Shown here piece by piece: positions 16,799-25,775 of a stretch of DNA of 64,000 bases (position 1 is its first letter; each line of letters opens with the position of its first letter). The stretch spans positions 124,001 through 188,000 of the forward strand of contig VXSK01000002.1 of assembly GCA_009838035.1 (NCBI GenBank). The letters are read 5' to 3'. This DNA comes from Gammaproteobacteria bacterium (lineage in GTDB: Bacteria; Pseudomonadota; Gammaproteobacteria; Steroidobacterales; Foliamicaceae). The position numbers were made by a program, and so were the translations under genes. The notes under the pieces were generated by a model. That model was not told the origin of the DNA, made no database searches, and saw only the letters and a program-made list of their open reading frames with translations.

Positions 16799-19014
16799 TG
16801 TGCAAGCCCTTCGTCGTTCTGGCCGTGGCGGCCCTGGCGCTTGGCGGCTGGCCGCAGGATGGCCGGACATCGCATCCCCGCCTGCTGCTGACCGCCGGAG
16901 ATGTCGCCAATATCACCGCCACGATGCAGGAATCGCCGGGCTTCATGCGCTCGCTGGAGCTGACCCGCGCGCGCGTCGACCGCTATTTCGCATCCGGGCC
17001 CGATGTGCCCGCTCCGACCGACGCCGGCGGCGGCTATTCGCACGAGCAGCACAAGCGCAACGGCGTCGCGATCCGCGAGGCCGGCATCGTCTATCAGCTC
17101 ACCGGCGACGGGCGTTATGCCGATCATGCACGGTCGTTGTTACTGGCGTACGCGGACCTGTATCCGGACTTGGACGAACACCCCATGAAGAAGGAGCAGA
17201 CGCCGGGCCGGCTGTTCTGGCAGAGCCTCAACGAGTCCGTCTGGCTGGTTCACGCAATTCAGGGTTACGACGCGATTGTCGACACGCTTTCCGGCGATGA
17301 GAAAAGCGTTATTGAAGAACGTCTGTTGCGGCCAATGGCCGATTTCCTTTCGGTGGAATCCCCGCAGACCTTCGACCGGATTCACAACCACGGAACCTGG
17401 GCGGTGGCCGCCGTCGGGATGACTGGATACACGCTCGACGATCCGTCATACGTGGAAATGTCGCTTTACGGCCTCAATGGCGACGGCAAGGCCGGGTTCA
17501 TCCGGCAGCTCGACCTGCTGCTGTCGCCGGACGGCTACTACGCCGAGGGTCCGTACTACCAGCGTTACGCATTGATGCCGCTGGTGGTTTTTGCCCGGAG
17601 CATCGAGAACAACGATCCGGAACTGAAGATCTTCGAGTATCGCGAGGGGATTTTGCTGAAGGCGATCCATGCCTGTATCGAGCTTTCCTACGGCGGTCTG
17701 TTTTTCCCGATCAACGACGCGATACGGGAGAAGGGACTGGATACCGTCGAGTTGCGCCACGGCGTGGCCATCGCCTATGCGCTGACCGGCGACCCCAGGC
17801 TGCTGTCGGTGGCGAGTCGGCAGGAATCCTACGTGCTTACCGGGGACGGATTCGAAGCGGCGCTGGCGGCGGACCGCGGCGAGGCGGAACCCTACGAGCA
17901 CCGATCCGTACTGCTCAGGGACGGCCCGTCAGGCGAGCAGGGCGGTTTGGCGGTGCTCCGCAACGGCGCGGGGCCCGGTCACCAGGCGCTGGTGTTCAAG
18001 GCCACGGCGCAGGGCATGGGACATGGCCATTTCGACAAGCTGCACTGGATCTTCTACGACAACGGCAACGAGATCGTGGCCGACTACGGCGCCGCGCGTT
18101 TCCTCAATATCGAGCCCAAGAACGGCGGGCGTTATTTGCCGGAGAACGAATCCTGGGCCAAGCAGACGGTCGCCCACAACACGCTGGTCGTGGACGGGGA
18201 GAGTCATTTCGGCGCACGGCTGGCGGTCGGCGAGCGTTTCCATCCCGAGGTGCTGCACTTCGGCAGCGACAACGACATTCATGTCGCGGCGGCGTCCATG
18301 GACGGCGCCTACGAAGGTGTGTCCTTCAGCCGTACCCTGGTACTGGCGGACGGTGCGCTGGCCGACGGCCCCGTCGTGGTGGACGTGCTCGATGTGACCG
18401 GTGCGGGAGCGCGGCAATACGACTTGCCGGTTCACTTCAAGGGTCAGGTGATAACCACCAATCCGCCGCTTCGCGCAATGACCGAAAGACTGCTGCCTCT
18501 CGGCAGTGCCAATGGTTACCAGCATCTCTGGCTGCGGGCGGAAACCGAGGTGGCCGGGGGCGAGCTGTTCTCGATGACCTGGCTTGCCGGAAATCGCTTT
18601 TACACGTATTCGATCCAGACCGAAGAGCCGCTGGAGGTGCTCTTCGCGGAGCTCGGCGCCAACGATCCGCAGATCAATCTGCGGCGCGAGCAGGCCGTGA
18701 TCCTGCGAATGCGGAGCTCGGGCGAAAGCACCTTCGTTTCCACGCTGGAAGTACACGGCGAGTACGACGCCGCGGAGGAATCCACGATCGGCAGCGAAGG
18801 GTCGATTGCCGCGATCGAGCACTTCGGCGACGGCCACAACCAGCTGGTGAAGATTGTCAGCAGGCAGCGCGGGGAGCGCTACCTGACGCTTTCATACGAC
18901 CCCGACGACGACCTTGAGCATGCAATCAGGGTTGCCGGCCGGGAGTTCGTGTGGAGCGGCTTCTTCGGGCTGTTCGATCGGAACGGACCGCTGGTTTCAA
19001 AGCACTCAAATTAG
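16798..19014 (+). CDS. polysaccharide lyase family 17, oligoalginate lyase
   Basis: A 738-residue protein with an N-terminal hydrophobic export signal, an alpha/alpha-toroid domain and a C-terminal heparinase II/III-type beta domain. Active-site residues of PL17 are visible: N197-H198 in HNHGTWAVAAVG and Y254 in AEGPYYQRYAL, four positions off from the Alg17C numbering, plus GHGHFDKLHWIFYDNG in the beta domain. Such enzymes release monomer from alginate oligomers exolytically, complementing PL6. The ATG at 16798 overlaps the PL6 stop (TGATG), so translation is coupled. Together they convert alginate to 4-deoxy-L-erythro-5-hexoseulose uronate. Confidence 0.93.
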   Translation: MCKPFVVLAVAALALGGWPQDGRTSHPRLLLTAGDVANITATMQESPGFMRSLELTRARVDRYFASGPDVPAPTDAGGGYSHEQHKRNGVAIREAGIVYQLTGDGRYADHARSLLLAYADLYPDLDEHPMKKEQTPGRLFWQSLNESVWLVHAIQGYDAIVDTLSGDEKSVIEERLLRPMADFLSVESPQTFDRIHNHGTWAVAAVGMTGYTLDDPSYVEMSLYGLNGDGKAGFIRQLDLLLSPDGYYAEGPYYQRYALMPLVVFARSIENNDPELKIFEYREGILLKAIHACIELSYGGLFFPINDAIREKGLDTVELRHGVAIAYALTGDPRLLSVASRQESYVLTGDGFEAALAADRGEAEPYEHRSVLLRDGPSGEQGGLAVLRNGAGPGHQALVFKATAQGMGHGHFDKLHWIFYDNGNEIVADYGAARFLNIEPKNGGRYLPENESWAKQTVAHNTLVVDGESHFGARLAVGERFHPEVLHFGSDNDIHVAAASMDGAYEGVSFSRTLVLADGALADGPVVVDVLDVTGAGARQYDLPVHFKGQVITTNPPLRAMTERLLPLGSANGYQHLWLRAETEVAGGELFSMTWLAGNRFYTYSIQTEEPLEVLFAELGANDPQINLRREQAVILRMRSSGESTFVSTLEVHGEYDAAEESTIGSEGSIAAIEHFGDGHNQLVKIVSRQRGERYLTLSYDPDDDLEHAIRVAGREFVWSGFFGLFDRNGPLVSKHSN

Positions 19015-19032
19015 CCGTTGGGGGAAACAAGT

Positions 19033-19779
19033 ATGGAAGGGAAAGTAGCAATCGTCGCCGGGGGGTCCAGGGACATCGGCAGGGCCGTATCGCTGGCCCT
19101 GGGTGAGGCCGGCGCCCTCGTGGTCGTCAACTATTTTCATGATGCCGCGGCTGGGAAGGAAACCGTCGAGAGCATTCGGCAGGCGGGCGGAACCGCGACT
19201 GCCGTCGCCGGCGATATGACAAGACGCGGGGACGTCGAGAAGCTGGTGGCCGAGACGCGCCGCACATTCGGCGACTCGATTGACGTCCTGGTCAACGTCG
19301 TGGGCGGCATGGTCGCGCGCAAGGCGCTGCCGGAAATGGACGAGGAGTTCCTGGAGCATGTCCTGCGGCTGAACGTAACCAGCACCTTCCTTACCGTGCA
19401 ATGCGTCCTTCCCCACATGGCGGAAGGAGGATCCATCGTCAATCTCGCCTCGCAGGCCGGACGGGACGGGGGCGGTCCGGGCGCCGCAGCCTACTCGACG
19501 TCCAAGGGCGCGGTGATGTCGCTTACCCGGGCGATGGCCAAGGAACTGGGGCCGAACGGCATCCGGGTCAATTGCGTGTGCCCGGGAATGATCGACACGA
19601 CCTTCCACGATACGTTCACCAAGGATGCCGTGCGCGCCAACGTAGCCGCGGCCACGCCGCTGCGTCGCGAAGGGGGCCCCGAGGAGGTCGCGGACCTGGT
19701 CACCTACCTTGCCTCGCCGCGGGCAAGCTTCATTACCGGCGCCAGTTTCGATATCAACGGCGGTACGTTCTTCTCCTGA
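19033..19779 (+). CDS. short-chain dehydrogenase, probable DEH reductase
   Basis: A 248-residue classical SDR: cofactor loop GGSRDIGRAV near the N-terminus, NVVGG replacing the usual NNAG, and the Y-S-T-S-K catalytic pair near residue 157. Its tail ends in NGGTFFS. It is the last gene of the receptor-GntR-PL6-PL17 run, 18 bases after PL17, with GGGGGAAAC before the ATG. In alginate operons an SDR in this place reduces 4-deoxy-L-erythro-5-hexoseulose uronate to 2-keto-3-deoxygluconate; that assignment comes from context. A start five codons upstream is possible but has a worse ribosome binding site. Confidence 0.8.
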   Translation: MEGKVAIVAGGSRDIGRAVSLALGEAGALVVVNYFHDAAAGKETVESIRQAGGTATAVAGDMTRRGDVEKLVAETRRTFGDSIDVLVNVVGGMVARKALPEMDEEFLEHVLRLNVTSTFLTVQCVLPHMAEGGSIVNLASQAGRDGGGPGAAAYSTSKGAVMSLTRAMAKELGPNGIRVNCVCPGMIDTTFHDTFTKDAVRANVAAATPLRREGGPEEVADLVTYLASPRASFITGASFDINGGTFFS

Positions 19780-19913
19780 AACCTGCAAACTTTGCCGACG
19801 CGGACACGCGGTCGCTCGGAAATCGGGATGTTTCCCGGAGTATTTCGGGGCTATTGATTGGGGCGGCGTGGGTACAATGGCTGCCCAGCACACTCGCTTT
19901 TCTGGAACGACCC

Positions 19914-21674
19914 ATGTCCGAGTATCGACCGCCTGTCGATGAAATGCTGTTTATTCTGGATTCCGTGGCCGGATTGGACGCGGTCGCGGAGTTGCCGGGC
20001 TGCGAGATGGCCACGAGCGAGTTGGCGCGTTCGGTCATGGACGAAGCCGGCGAACTGGCCTCGAACGTGCTGGCGCCGCTCAATGCCAAGGGCGATCAGG
20101 CCGGCGCCGATGTGCGCGACGGGCAGGTTCACGTTCCCGAAAGTTTCCGCCAGGCGTACGAGGCGTTTGTCGAAGGCGGCTGGGGCGGAATTTCGGCGCC
20201 CGAAACCTACGGAGGGCAGGGCTTGCCGCAGGTGCTCTCGATGCCGGTCCAGGAGATGTGGCAATCGGCCAACCTGGCCTGGTCGCTCTGTCCCCTGTTG
20301 AGCCAGGGCGCGCTGCATGCCCTGGAGCTGCACGCCAGCGAGGAACTTCGCCGGCAATTCCTGCCGCGCCTGGTCAGCGGCGAGTGGACCGGCACGATGA
20401 ACCTCACCGAGCCGCAGGCGGGCTCCGACCTGGGACTGGTGCGCTGCCAGGCCAGGCCCGAGAACGGGCACTACCTGATCAACGGCCAGAAAATCTTCAT
20501 CACCTTCGGCGACCACGACATGGCCGGCAACATCCTGCACCTGGTGCTGGCGCGCCTTCCCGATGCGCCGCAGGGCACCCGCGGGCTTTCGCTGTTCCTG
20601 GTCCCCAAGTTAATCCCGGACGAGAACGGCGAGCCCGATCGGTTCAACAACGTGCGTGCCGTCTCGGTGGAGCACAAGCTGGGGCTGCACGCCAGCCCGA
20701 CCTGCGTCATGAGTTACGAGGACGCCGTGGGCTTCCTGGTCGGTCAGGAAAACCACGGTCTGCCGCACATGTTCGCGATGATGAACGACGCCCGGGTGTC
20801 AGTCGGACTGCAGGGGGTGGCGATCGCGGAGAGGGCCTATCAGCAGGCCCTGGAGTACGCGCGCAATCGCATGCAGGGCAAGGTGCCGGGAAGCGCGGGT
20901 ACCGTCTCGATTCTGCGCCACCCGGACGTAAGGCGCATGCTGATGGAAATGAAATCGCAGATCTTCGCGATGCGCTCGCTTTGTTACATGGCCGCCCTGC
21001 ATACCGACCATGCGCGCCGCCACCCGGACGAGGACAGGCGAGCCTGGCACCAGCGGCGGCTGGACCTGTTGACGCCGATCGTCAAGGGATGGATCTGCGA
21101 AGTGGCGATCGATTTGACCTCGATCGGCATACAGGTGCACGGCGGCATGGGCTACGTGGAGGAGACGGGCGCGGCGCAGCACTATCGCGACGCCCGGATC
21201 ATCACGATCTACGAGGGCACTTCCGGAATCCAGGCCGGCGACCTGGTCGGCCGCAAGATCATCCGCGACAAGGGCAGGGCGCTGGGCGAACTGCTCGAGG
21301 AAATCGGTGAAACCCTGGCGAGCGCTGATGGCCTGCCGGCCGAAGACCGCATCGTCGCGGAGGCGCTACGCGACGGAATGGACGAGACGGCATCGACCCT
21401 GGATTGGTTCCGCGGGGAGCTGGGCGGCGACGACGACCTGCCCGGATCGGTGGCCTTCAATCTGATGATGATGCTCGGCTATCTCTGCGGAGGCTGGCTG
21501 CACGCCCGTTCCGCAGTGGCCGCCGCCGGCGCATCGGACCGGCAGGATATGCAGGCCCGGCGCGTATGTGCGCGCTTTTATGCCGAGCAGCTGATGCCGC
21601 ATGTGGCCGCCCGCGCCCGTCGTGTTCGGGCCGGCGCCGCCAACACGATGGCATTGCGTGACGAACAGTTCTGA
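19914..21674 (+). CDS. acyl-CoA dehydrogenase
   Basis: A 586-residue acyl-CoA dehydrogenase of the long form with a C-terminal extension. It shows the family FAD-binding signature (TMNLTEPQAGSDLG), a second flavin stretch with GQKIFIT, a Q-V-H-G-G-x-G-Y near the C-terminus (IQVHGGMGYVEE) and the YEGTSGIQ region that contains the probable catalytic glutamate. Such enzymes introduce a 2,3 double bond into acyl-CoA. The open frame reaches back into the SDR gene, but those residues are an out-of-frame reading. The ATG at 19914 begins the conserved part after a 134-base gap. It overlaps the next gene. Confidence 0.9.
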   Translation: MSEYRPPVDEMLFILDSVAGLDAVAELPGCEMATSELARSVMDEAGELASNVLAPLNAKGDQAGADVRDGQVHVPESFRQAYEAFVEGGWGGISAPETYGGQGLPQVLSMPVQEMWQSANLAWSLCPLLSQGALHALELHASEELRRQFLPRLVSGEWTGTMNLTEPQAGSDLGLVRCQARPENGHYLINGQKIFITFGDHDMAGNILHLVLARLPDAPQGTRGLSLFLVPKLIPDENGEPDRFNNVRAVSVEHKLGLHASPTCVMSYEDAVGFLVGQENHGLPHMFAMMNDARVSVGLQGVAIAERAYQQALEYARNRMQGKVPGSAGTVSILRHPDVRRMLMEMKSQIFAMRSLCYMAALHTDHARRHPDEDRRAWHQRRLDLLTPIVKGWICEVAIDLTSIGIQVHGGMGYVEETGAAQHYRDARIITIYEGTSGIQAGDLVGRKIIRDKGRALGELLEEIGETLASADGLPAEDRIVAEALRDGMDETASTLDWFRGELGGDDDLPGSVAFNLMMMLGYLCGGWLHARSAVAAAGASDRQDMQARRVCARFYAEQLMPHVAARARRVRAGAANTMALRDEQF

Positions 21675-22827
21675 CGTGCGTTTCTCCACCAAACAGATCC
21701 ATGCGGGAACGGAACCGGACCCCGTGACCGGATCGGTGCTGCCGCCGATCTACCAGTCCACGACCTTCGCCCAGCCTTCCGTCGACGAGTACCTTTCCAA
21801 GGGGTACTCGTATTCGCGTAGCGGCAACCCCACGGTGCGTGCCCTGGAACAGCGCCTTGCCGGGCTCGAAAACGGCGAGGACTGCACCTGCTATTCCACC
21901 GGCATGGCGGCCGTAAGCGCGGTGCTGCACGCCTTTCTGAACGCCGGAGACCACGCCCTGGTATCGCAGGTCGCCTATGGCGGGACCTACCGTGTATGCA
22001 CCCAGGTGTTCGCGCGTTTCGGCGCCCGCTTTACGTTCGTGGACACCTCGGACCTCGCCGCCGTCGAGGCGGCGATCAGGCCCGAGACCCGTCTGCTGCT
22101 GACCGAAACGCCGGCCAACCCGACGCTGGCGCTCAGCGACATCGCGGCCCTTTCGGAAATTGCCCGGGCCAACAAGCTGATTCACGTCGTCGACAACACC
22201 TTTCTTACGCCGTATTACCAGCAGCCGCTGGCGCTGGGCGCGGACGTTTCCCTGCACAGCACCACCAAGTACCTCGACGGCCATAACGCCACGGTGGGGG
22301 GCGCCAACGTTGCGGCCACTGCCGAGCTGGACGAAAAACTACGTTTCGTGCAGAACGCCACCGGCAGCATCATGTCACCGATGGTCGCCTGGCTTACGCT
22401 GCAGGGCGTCAAAACACTTTCCGTGCGCATGGACAGGCAGTCGGCCAGCGCCTTGGCCATCGCCCAATTCCTGAGCGGCCATCCGGCGGTGGGCGAAGTC
22501 TGCTATCCGGGCCTTGAGTCCTTCGCCCAGCACGAACTGGCAGGTCGCCAGGCCAGCGGATTCGGCGCCATGCTCTGGTGCGAGCTGAAAGGCGGGCTCG
22601 AAGCCGGAAAGGCGTTGATGGACAGCGTCGAACTATGGACGCTGGCGGAGAACCTGGGCGCGGTCGAATCGCTGATTACGCATCCCGTCACCATGACCCA
22701 CGCCGACGTCGAGCCCGAAGAACGGCAGCGCGTGGGCCTTCGCGACGGCCTGGTGCGCTTCTCCGTCGGCCTGGAGGCCCCCGAAGACCTGATCGAAGCG
22801 CTGGACGCCGCCCTCTCGCGCCTCTGA
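21658..22827 (+). CDS. PLP-dependent transsulfuration enzyme (cystathionine synthase/lyase type)
   Basis: A member of the Cys/Met-metabolism PLP family, about 389 residues. Visible signatures are STKQIHAGTEPDPVTGSVLP, SYSRSGNPT, the YSTGMAAVSAV segment that binds pyridoxal phosphate, and HSTTKYLDGH with the Schiff-base lysine. The sequence cannot separate cystathionine gamma-synthase, gamma-lyase or a sulfhydrylase. The start is either the GTG at 21658, overlapping the acyl-CoA dehydrogenase stop by 17 bases, or the GTG at 21676. The gene ends in front of a strong hairpin that separates it from the convergent kduI. Confidence 0.87.
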   Translation: MTNSSDVRFSTKQIHAGTEPDPVTGSVLPPIYQSTTFAQPSVDEYLSKGYSYSRSGNPTVRALEQRLAGLENGEDCTCYSTGMAAVSAVLHAFLNAGDHALVSQVAYGGTYRVCTQVFARFGARFTFVDTSDLAAVEAAIRPETRLLLTETPANPTLALSDIAALSEIARANKLIHVVDNTFLTPYYQQPLALGADVSLHSTTKYLDGHNATVGGANVAATAELDEKLRFVQNATGSIMSPMVAWLTLQGVKTLSVRMDRQSASALAIAQFLSGHPAVGEVCYPGLESFAQHELAGRQASGFGAMLWCELKGGLEAGKALMDSVELWTLAENLGAVESLITHPVTMTHADVEPEERQRVGLRDGLVRFSVGLEAPEDLIEALDAALSRL

Positions 22828-22832
22828 CCTCC

Positions 22833-22859
22833 GGGAGCGAGGGCATGTCCCTCGCTCCC
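22833..22859. terminator. bidirectional hairpin terminator
   Basis: A perfect 11-base stem (GGGAGCGAGGG / CCCTCGCTCCC) with loop CATGT lies between two convergent stops (22827 and 22861). The core resembles hairpins at 3199 and 34338. On the plus strand it is followed by ATTATTT. Confidence 0.7.
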
Positions 22860-22860
22860 A

Positions 22861-23703
22861 TTATTTGAGTTGGCAGATGTCGAGGACGTTCATGTCCGTG
22901 TAGTCGAGATTCTCGCCTCCCATCGCCCAGATAAAGGAGTAGTTGGAGGTTCCACTGCCCATATGAATCGACCACGGTGGAGAAATGACCGCCTCTGAAT
23001 CGCGAACGACGATATGGCGCATCGAGTCAGGCTCACCCATGAAGTGGAACACCCTCTGATCGGCGCCCAGTTCGAAGTAGAAGTAGATTTCGGACCGTCG
23101 ATCGTGCAGGTGCGGCGGCATTGTGTTCCAGACGCTGCCTGGATTGAGGATCGTCAAACCCAGCAGCAACTGTGCCGACCGGCAAGTCTCGGGCACGATG
23201 TACTTGTAGATCGTGCGCTCGTTTGAGGTCTCGAGCGAACCCAGTTCAAGGGGAACGGCCTCGTCGATGGAAATCTTGACGAGATCGAATCGCGCGTGCG
23301 CAGGCGTCGAGGCGAGATAGTAGCGCGCGGGATTGTCCTTGCTGTCGCACTCGAAAGAGACCTCTTTCGATCCCATCGGAATGTACAAACCATCACGAGG
23401 TTTCATCTCGAACGTTTTGCCGTCTACCGATATTTTCCCGTTGCCGCCACCCACGTTGACCACGCCCAGTTCACGTCGATCCAGAAATGGCGCTCCCGCA
23501 ACAGGCTCGGTCTGATCCGGCAATACGACTGTGGTCGATACCGGTGCGGCGCCGCCAACAATCATGCGTTCATTGTGCGAATAGTTCAGATTGATTTCGT
23601 CGGCGACGAACATGCCGGTAACGAGATACAAATCGCGCAGGGCTTCGTTACCAACTCCATCCATCATGTCCGGGTGCGTTGCCTGGTAGGTCCTTGAATA
23701 CAC
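22861..23703 (-). CDS. kduI: 5-dehydro-4-deoxy-D-glucuronate isomerase
   Basis: A 280-residue cupin-fold isomerase of the KduI family. Zinc ligands can be read: H198 and H200 in [17 protein letters not shown]205 and H247 in [10 protein letters not shown], two positions off from E. coli KduI (196, 198, 203, 245). It converts 5-keto-4-deoxyuronate to 3-deoxy-D-glycero-2,5-hexodiulosonate, the substrate of KduD, in the breakdown of pectin-like or other unsaturated-uronate polymers. Alginate breakdown does not need this step, which indicates a second substrate. The start is GTG (23703), preceded by AAGGAG. It lies 17 bases after the LacI-type gene, so the two are cotranscribed. Confidence 0.93.
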   Translation of the reverse strand: MYSRTYQATHPDMMDGVGNEALRDLYLVTGMFVADEINLNYSHNERMIVGGAAPVSTTVVLPDQTEPVAGAPFLDRRELGVVNVGGGNGKISVDGKTFEMKPRDGLYIPMGSKEVSFECDSKDNPARYYLASTPAHARFDLVKISIDEAVPLELGSLETSNERTIYKYIVPETCRSAQLLLGLTILNPGSVWNTMPPHLHDRRSEIYFYFELGADQRVFHFMGEPDSMRHIVVRDSEAVISPPWSIHMGSGTSNYSFIWAMGGENLDYTDMNVLDICQLK

Positions 23704-23720
23704 GTTGTGACTCCTTTTTC

Positions 23721-24812
23721 TTACGAGCTCTCCAGCTCTCGGGTCGACTCCCGGACAATCAGTTCGGGCACGGTCTGGTTTGGCCCCAACGGAACTTCTT
23801 CATCGCCAAATGCCAGGAGGCTTTGAGCCGCGAGCCGGCCGATCTTGCGCGCCGGAGTATGGACCGTCGTCAGACGGGGCCATATTCGAGTTGCCGTCTC
23901 AAAATCGTCGAACCCGACTATCGAAAGATCTTCCGGCGCTCTCAGGCCGGCAACATGCAGTGCCTGCAACACACCGGCAGCCATTTCGTCATTGGCCGCG
24001 AAAGCGGCTGTCGGCGGGGGATCGAGATCGAGCAGATCGGCGCCTCTGGCCAAACCCGACTCAAACGTATAGTCGCCCTGCAATACATAGTCCATTGGCA
24101 GGCGAATGCCAAACTCCATCAGGCCGTCCTCAAAACCGGACCGACGCTCGTGCGCGGAGCGAAAACTCCGGCGGCCGGCGATCACGGCAATCCGGGAATG
24201 CCCCAGGCTTGCCAGGTGCCGGGCTGCCTCACGGCCGCCGACCCGATCGTTCGTAACAATCATTCGTCGCTCCATGTCCAGTGCGACGGAGGCGACGCGA
24301 ATGTAGGCGCAACCGATTTCGCGCAACGCTTCCGCGAGGCGCTCGTCCTCGGATACGGACGGCGTCAGTACGACGCCGTAGAGTTTCTGCATTTCGACGA
24401 ACTTTCGTGCGTCCTCGATAAAGGTGTCGCTCTGGCGATTGCAGGGATGAACCACCAGTTCGAAATCGGTGCCCTTCAGACCATCGAGAATACCCAGTTG
24501 CACATTGACGACGTACTGTGGCGTCGGATTGTCGTAGATCATGCCGACGAGATACGAACGCCGAAAAGCGAATCCGCGCGCTTGCGGGTCCGGCCTGTAG
24601 CCGATGTCACTTATGAGTTCCTTGATCCCGGCGCGCGTCGCGTCGTTTACCTGCGGTGAGTCATTAATGACCCGCGATACCGTTTTTTTCGAGACGCCGG
24701 CAAGACGGGCCACATCGCCCATTGTCGGCTTTCGGCCGTCGGGATTATTCTCGAACCAACTGCGGGCTGCAGCCTTGAAATCGGTGTCGGCTTTGCGGCT
24801 TCTTCTTCCCAC
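23721..24812 (-). CDS. LacI-family transcriptional regulator
   Basis: A 363-residue LacI/GalR regulator. The helix-turn-helix and hinge ([20 protein letters not shown]) lie near residues 30-50, followed by a periplasmic-binding-protein-like effector domain ([48 protein letters not shown]). The N-terminus has about 30 residues more than usual. The GTG start at 24812 is preceded by GGAG, but an internal start nearer the helix-turn-helix is possible. A perfect palindrome sits in its promoter, so autoregulation is likely, and a matching site lies before kduD. The effector is probably a keto-deoxyuronate (inference). Confidence 0.92.
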   Translation of the reverse strand: MGRRSRKADTDFKAAARSWFENNPDGRKPTMGDVARLAGVSKKTVSRVINDSPQVNDATRAGIKELISDIGYRPDPQARGFAFRRSYLVGMIYDNPTPQYVVNVQLGILDGLKGTDFELVVHPCNRQSDTFIEDARKFVEMQKLYGVVLTPSVSEDERLAEALREIGCAYIRVASVALDMERRMIVTNDRVGGREAARHLASLGHSRIAVIAGRRSFRSAHERRSGFEDGLMEFGIRLPMDYVLQGDYTFESGLARGADLLDLDPPPTAAFAANDEMAAGVLQALHVAGLRAPEDLSIVGFDDFETATRIWPRLTTVHTPARKIGRLAAQSLLAFGDEEVPLGPNQTVPELIVRESTRELESS

Positions 24813-24832
24813 GGAAATCTCCGAACAGGACT

Positions 24833-24853
24833 AGTGTTGTGAGACACAACACT
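24833..24853. promoter_or_regulatory. perfect palindromic operator before lacI-kduI
   Basis: Nine-base arms AGTGTTGTG and CACAACACT are separated by AGA. The site fills the spacer downstream of a -35 box, 20 bases before the regulator's start codon. A related site (18 of 21) is at 10347-10367. Confidence 0.75.
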
Positions 24854-24859
24854 TGTCAA
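24854..24859 (-). promoter_or_regulatory. consensus -35 box for lacI-kduI
   Basis: On the minus strand this reads TTGACA, directly next to the operator. The -10 would fall at about 24836-24830 (CACTAG or ACTAGT), overlapping the other operator arm. The box covers the stop of the upstream hydratase gene. Confidence 0.5.
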
Positions 24860-25710
24860 CTCGGCATGTTACCGCTCTGGCGTTTGGACCTGAACTTCAC
24901 GTCGAACCAGCCGGACGAGCCGAAATCAACACGCGCCGCAGAGGACACCGAAACGCGATGAATGCCTGTAACCGCGCCGGTCGAAATCAACGTCCCTTCA
25001 GGAAGTTCAATACCCCGAGTAGCAGCGAGACCCAGGAGAAACCGCAACGCCGCCAGCGGACCGCCCGGAATGGCGCTGGCCGTAGCATCACCGACAACGG
25101 CACCGTCGATCATGACTTTCGCAGTCATGGAATCCATGTCTCTGAAACTCCAGTTGGCTATTGCCGGTCCCAGGAGCAGTCCGGCGTTGTTGCCGAAGTC
25201 GGAAACAACACAGGTCGGACCCAGCTTGTTGATTGCAGCCATGGGACTGCTGGCAATCTCCGCCCCGACGAACAGCGAAGATACAAGGTCGATCAGATCT
25301 GCGTCGGAGTATTCCCTTTCCGACGGGTGGACAGGGCAGCCAAGCTCCAGAATAAACTCCGCCTCCACCGCCGCGAATCCACCCGCGTAAATCGGCATGG
25401 TCCTGGTGTCGCCAGGCTCTATGCCGACAATGGAAGACTTGAATATCGGGCCGGCCAGGCGCTCATCGCCGACTCGTAATCGATGATCGGCCGGGATCAT
25501 CCCGATCTTCCAACCGGCGACCGTATCCGCCCAACGCGCTATGGATGCTTCCTGAATCGCGTACGCCCCGTCCAATGAGTCCGGAAGGGCGCCCGGAAAA
25601 TCCGGCAATGCCTCGGCAGCCGCTCGCGCGGCCACCAGGCGCCTGGAAATCGCGTCAAGCTCTAGCGGTAGTCCGTCGATGTCCGCCTTAGTGTCCAACG
25701 GAGGACTCAT
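24856..25710 (-). CDS. 2-keto-4-pentenoate hydratase-like protein (FAH/MhpD superfamily)
   Basis: A 284-residue protein resembling MhpD-type 2-hydroxypenta-2,4-dienoate hydratases and related decarboxylases. Features are the N-terminal helical part ending AYAIQEA, a VAGWKIGM-type lysine segment, GPIFKSSI, the acidic metal-binding EAEFILELG stretch (E-x-E) and a G-x-x-TG motif near the C-terminus (GTLISTGAVTG). Metal-dependent hydration or tautomerisation of a 2-keto-enoic acid is the family reaction. Here it lies between a TonB receptor and lacI-kduI, so it may act on a keto-deoxy sugar acid. The ATG directly abuts a strong hairpin and has no visible Shine-Dalgarno. Confidence 0.85.
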   Translation of the reverse strand: MSPPLDTKADIDGLPLELDAISRRLVAARAAAEALPDFPGALPDSLDGAYAIQEASIARWADTVAGWKIGMIPADHRLRVGDERLAGPIFKSSIVGIEPGDTRTMPIYAGGFAAVEAEFILELGCPVHPSEREYSDADLIDLVSSLFVGAEIASSPMAAINKLGPTCVVSDFGNNAGLLLGPAIANWSFRDMDSMTAKVMIDGAVVGDATASAIPGGPLAALRFLLGLAATRGIELPEGTLISTGAVTGIHRVSVSSAARVDFGSSGWFDVKFRSKRQSGNMPS

Positions 25711-25741
25711 GGCAAGCCCCGGAAAAGATCCGGGGCCTGCC
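25711..25741. terminator. strong hairpin between TonB receptor and hydratase genes
   Basis: A 13-base stem (12 pairs match) with loop AAAGA, adjacent to the hydratase ATG. There is no T-run on the minus strand, so partial termination or protection of the receptor mRNA 3' end is more likely than full termination. Confidence 0.6.
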
Positions 25742-25775
25742 TGCGAAGTGAGAAGTTGTCATCGATGTCCTTTCG

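Noticed and set aside
19401..19913. N-terminal extension of the acyl-CoA dehydrogenase
   Set aside because: It reads the SDR gene in another frame and then the intergenic gap; family similarity starts at 19914.
24812..24853. The 24833-24853 palindrome as only a transcription terminator of the hydratase gene
   Set aside because: No T-run, next to a consensus -35, and a near copy occurs at another promoter, so an operator fits better.
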